Source of the DNA: an uncultured Muribaculaceae bacterium
GTDB lineage: Bacteria > Bacteroidota > Bacteroidia > Bacteroidales > Muribaculaceae
DNA length: 14,384 nucleotides
Direction of reading: 5' to 3'
Assembly: GCA_910578035.1 (NCBI GenBank)
Contig: CAJTOB010000056.1
Location: 5,536 to 19,919 of the forward strand
Every line of letters begins with the position of its first letter. Within the stretch, counting starts at the first letter, position 1. The notes below the pieces were generated by a model that made no database searches, was not told the origin of the DNA, and saw only the letters and a program-made list of their open reading frames with translations. A program made the position numbers and the translations under genes. Positions 12,523 to 14,384 of this stretch are shown here, piece after piece.

Positions 12523-13860
12523 TCAGTCGATGGTTTCGTCGGCTTCGTAGCCGCCCATTTCGCGGATAGCGTTTTTGAGCATTACGTACTGCTGGAAGAG
12601 GTGGTTTACGGGCACTTCGTCTTTTGTGTAGTCGTGCATCGGGCTCTTGAGGAAGAAGCTGAGGAATCGCTGTGTTCCGTAGCGTCCAGCGCGGGCGGCG
12701 AGGTCGCTCAGAAGGACGAGGTCGAGGCAGAGGGGCGCTGCGAGGATTGAGTCGCGGCAGAGGAAGTTGATTTTAATCTGCATGGGGTAGCCCATCCAGC
12801 CGAAGATGTCGATGTTGTCCCAGCCTTCTTTGTTGTCGTTGCGCGGGGGATAGTAGTTGATACGTACTTTGTGGTAGTATCCGTTGTGGTCGTTGCCTTC
12901 GCCGCCGCAGTTGACGCCGTAGAGGTCGGGCTGTTCTTCGGGCACGAGAATGCTTTCGAGGGTCGAGAGCTTGGATACTTCTTTGGTGCGGAAGTTTGCG
13001 GGTTCGTCGAGGACGAGGCCGTCGCGGTTACCGAGGATGTTGGTGGAGAACCAGCCGTTTAGGCCGAGGCAACGGGTGCCGATGATGGGTGCGAAGCCTG
13101 ATTTGACGAGGGTCTGGCCTGTCTTGAAGTCTTTGCCGGCGATGGGCATCTTGGTTTTTTCGGCGAGTTCCCACATTGCGGGAATGTCGACGGTGGTGTT
13201 GGGAGCACCCATGATGAAGGGAGCGCCTTCGGTTAGGGCGGCGTATGCGTAGCACATCGAGGGGGCGATGTGTTCGTGGTCGTCGGCCTTCATGGCAGCT
13301 TCGAGGGCTTCGAGGGTGTAGTGTATTTTTTCGTCGACGGGCACGTAGACTTCGGTCGATGCGGCCCAGAGGACAACCACGCGGTCGATGTTGTTTTCGG
13401 CTTTGAATTTGCGAATGTCTTCGCGGAGCTGCTCAACGAGTTCCCAGCGAGTGCCTTCTTTTACGTTGTCGCCGTGGAGACGGGCGGCGTATGCGGGGTC
13501 GAATGCGGCCTTGAGGGGTACGATTGCTTCGAGTTCGTCGCGAACGGGCTCGATGTCTTTTTCTTTGAGGACTTCGGCGTGGAGGGCGGCTTCGTATGCG
13601 TTTGCGGGGTAAACGTCCCAAGATGCGAATACGATGTCGTTGAGGTCAGCGATAGGAGCTATCTGGTTGTATCTGAGGTATTTTTTGTCAGCACCCTGTC
13701 CGACGCGGATTTTGTCGTACTGTGTCATTGAGCCGACGGGCTTTGCGAGGCCTTTGCGGGCCATGAGGACACCAGTTATGAACGTTGTAGTTACGGCGCC
13801 GAGGCCAACTACCATTACACCGAGTTTGCCGTTAGCGGGCTTTACGTTGGGATTGCTCAT
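12523..13860 (-). CDS. ino1: myo-Inositol-1-phosphate synthase
   Basis: The 445-residue protein converts glucose 6-phosphate to 1D-myo-inositol 3-phosphate using NAD+, in the cytosol. Its N-terminal Rossmann motif is GLGAVTTTF (G19, G21). Other family-typical parts are VLWAASTEVY, FIMGAPNTTVDIPA, GKDFKTGQTLVKSG (with catalytic-region lysines), GLNGWFSTNILGNRDG and FLCRDSILAAPLCLDLVLLSDLA, and the length is normal for bacterial forms. The ATG at 13860 (MSNPNVKP) is chosen; the open frame runs 20 codons further upstream, but that part is not family-like. In gut Bacteroidales such enzymes feed inositol phospholipids and sphingolipids. The partner phosphatidyltransferase and phosphatase genes are not in this window, and the next gene upstream is divergent and unrelated. 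Convergent with the OmpA-like gene through a shared terminator. Confidence 0.93.
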   Translation of the reverse strand: MSNPNVKPANGKLGVMVVGLGAVTTTFITGVLMARKGLAKPVGSMTQYDKIRVGQGADKKYLRYNQIAPIADLNDIVFASWDVYPANAYEAALHAEVLKEKDIEPVRDELEAIVPLKAAFDPAYAARLHGDNVKEGTRWELVEQLREDIRKFKAENNIDRVVVLWAASTEVYVPVDEKIHYTLEALEAAMKADDHEHIAPSMCYAYAALTEGAPFIMGAPNTTVDIPAMWELAEKTKMPIAGKDFKTGQTLVKSGFAPIIGTRCLGLNGWFSTNILGNRDGLVLDEPANFRTKEVSKLSTLESILVPEEQPDLYGVNCGGEGNDHNGYYHKVRINYYPPRNDNKEGWDNIDIFGWMGYPMQIKINFLCRDSILAAPLCLDLVLLSDLAARAGRYGTQRFLSFFLKSPMHDYTKDEVPVNHLFQQYVMLKNAIREMGGYEADETID

Positions 13861-14209
13861 TTTCAGTCGTTTATTGTTTGTTTTTAGTTTTAGTTCAGTC
13901 GTCTGTTCAATTCGGGGCATGAGTGAGCCGGCGAATTGAGCGTGTAAAAGTAGAAAGAGTTTTCGGAATGTGAAAATTTTCCGAGGCCAAAATTCGTAAA
14001 ATATTGTAAACTGAGCTTAAATGAACGGCTATTATATGTAAATATGTTAAATCGTCAATGTGTTGCGGATTTGAAATTTAATGAAGCTTAATTATGCTGA
14101 GCGTGTTTTTTGGTTTAAATTGGCGGATAAGATAATCTATCCGGGCGGCTTGTTTCATTATTTGGAATTTTATTTGTAGTTTTGTAATACAAATAAAACC
14201 TCTGCTAAA
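13861..14209. other. Divergent intergenic region between ino1 and the HigB-like ORF
   Basis: About 350 AT-rich bases without a convincing gene. On the plus strand TAGTTTTG at 14177-14184 is a good -7 box for the HigB-like ORF, with only a partial -33 match near 14152-14156. On the minus strand TACTTTTA (about 50 bases upstream of the ino1 frame's earliest codon) is a weak -7 candidate. Nothing else stands out. Confidence 0.4.
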
Positions 14210-14384
14210 ATGAGAATAATTGCAGAACGAACAATACGCGAATATTACGAGAAGAATCCTCAATCGAGGACGGCTTTGGAAGACTGGGTCGCAACTGTAA
14301 AGAAATCGCAATGGCGATGTTTCGCTGATTAAGAGGTTGTTTAATAACATATGAGAAATCACAGGTTGGTGTATTTTTGCTTAA
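14210..14384 (+). pseudogene. HigB-like toxin start, apparently frameshifted, runs to the window edge
   Basis: The ATG at 14210 opens a 40-codon frame (MRIIAERTIREYYEKNPQSR..., ending WRCFAD) that stops at 14330-14332. The N-terminus fits HigB-type mRNA interferases, toxins of type II toxin-antitoxin pairs that cut mRNA on ribosomes: a short strand, an R-x-[FY]-x-E-K-x-P-x-[AS] helix and a W-x-x-x-x-x-x-W-x-x-x-x-[DE] segment. Family members are about 95-105 residues. Just after the stop, another frame continues KRLFNN and a third reads NHRLVYF, both resembling the expected continuation. This suggests one or two frameshifts. An antitoxin gene would be expected beyond the window. The call rests on a short match. 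Confidence 0.5.

Noticed and set aside
14078..14362. 94-codon minus-strand frame across the HigB-like region
   Set aside because: It lies opposite the better-supported HigB-like start, and its composition follows AT-rich antisense sequence.

Overview
The window looks like chromosomal DNA of a gut-type Bacteroidales bacterium, possibly Muribaculaceae; this is inferred from gene content and style, with no database search. The main signs are Bacteroidetes promoters of the TTTG / N19-21 / TAnnTTTG type (before lpxA, a tRNA-Gly and a secreted protease), an M6 protease with a type-IX-secretion-like C-terminal domain, an OmpA/Pal-type lipoprotein with a long coiled coil, and a myo-inositol-1-phosphate synthase. 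The core genes are clearly GC-rich. Positions about 3930-8390 are clearly AT-rich.

Layout. 1-2277 (+): the end of an unrecognised gene overlapping a full-length phage-type terminase large subunit, the only phage packaging gene visible. 2429-3217 (+): an LpxA-family acyltransferase standing alone. 3222-3717: tandem GGGCTG units, then a ~450-bp nested palindrome. 3781-3928: a hairpin and a tRNA-Gly(CCC) copy carrying a 33-nt insertion. 3930-8390: an AT-rich accessory island whose genes all lie on the minus strand. It holds two lipoproteins, a membrane protein apparently split by a stop codon, three small unknown proteins, a 133-bp duplicated promoter/gene-start module, and a well-structured candidate RNA ending in an intrinsic terminator. 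8351-8520: an intact tRNA-Gly(CCC) with terminator and consensus promoter. 8563-12339 (+): a uracil-DNA-glycosylase-superfamily protein, the M6 protease and the OmpA-like lipoprotein. 12322-12519: AT-rich repeats with a convergent terminator. 12523-13860 (-): inositol-phosphate synthase. 14210-end (+): the start of a HigB-like toxin that appears broken.

How it fits together. The two tRNA-Gly copies share an identical 54-bp block and bracket the AT-rich island, as expected for an island inserted at, or recombined between, tRNA genes. No integrase or transposase is visible. Island genes are small, unidirectional and partly decayed (frameshift, in-frame stop, truncated duplicate), typical of a fast-changing cargo locus. 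The most interesting items are the candidate structured RNA (about 8167 to 7897, minus), the interrupted tRNA-Gly, the duplicated 5' module and the large palindrome. The flanking GC-rich genes are mostly ordinary envelope or housekeeping functions; the lone terminase is the exception.
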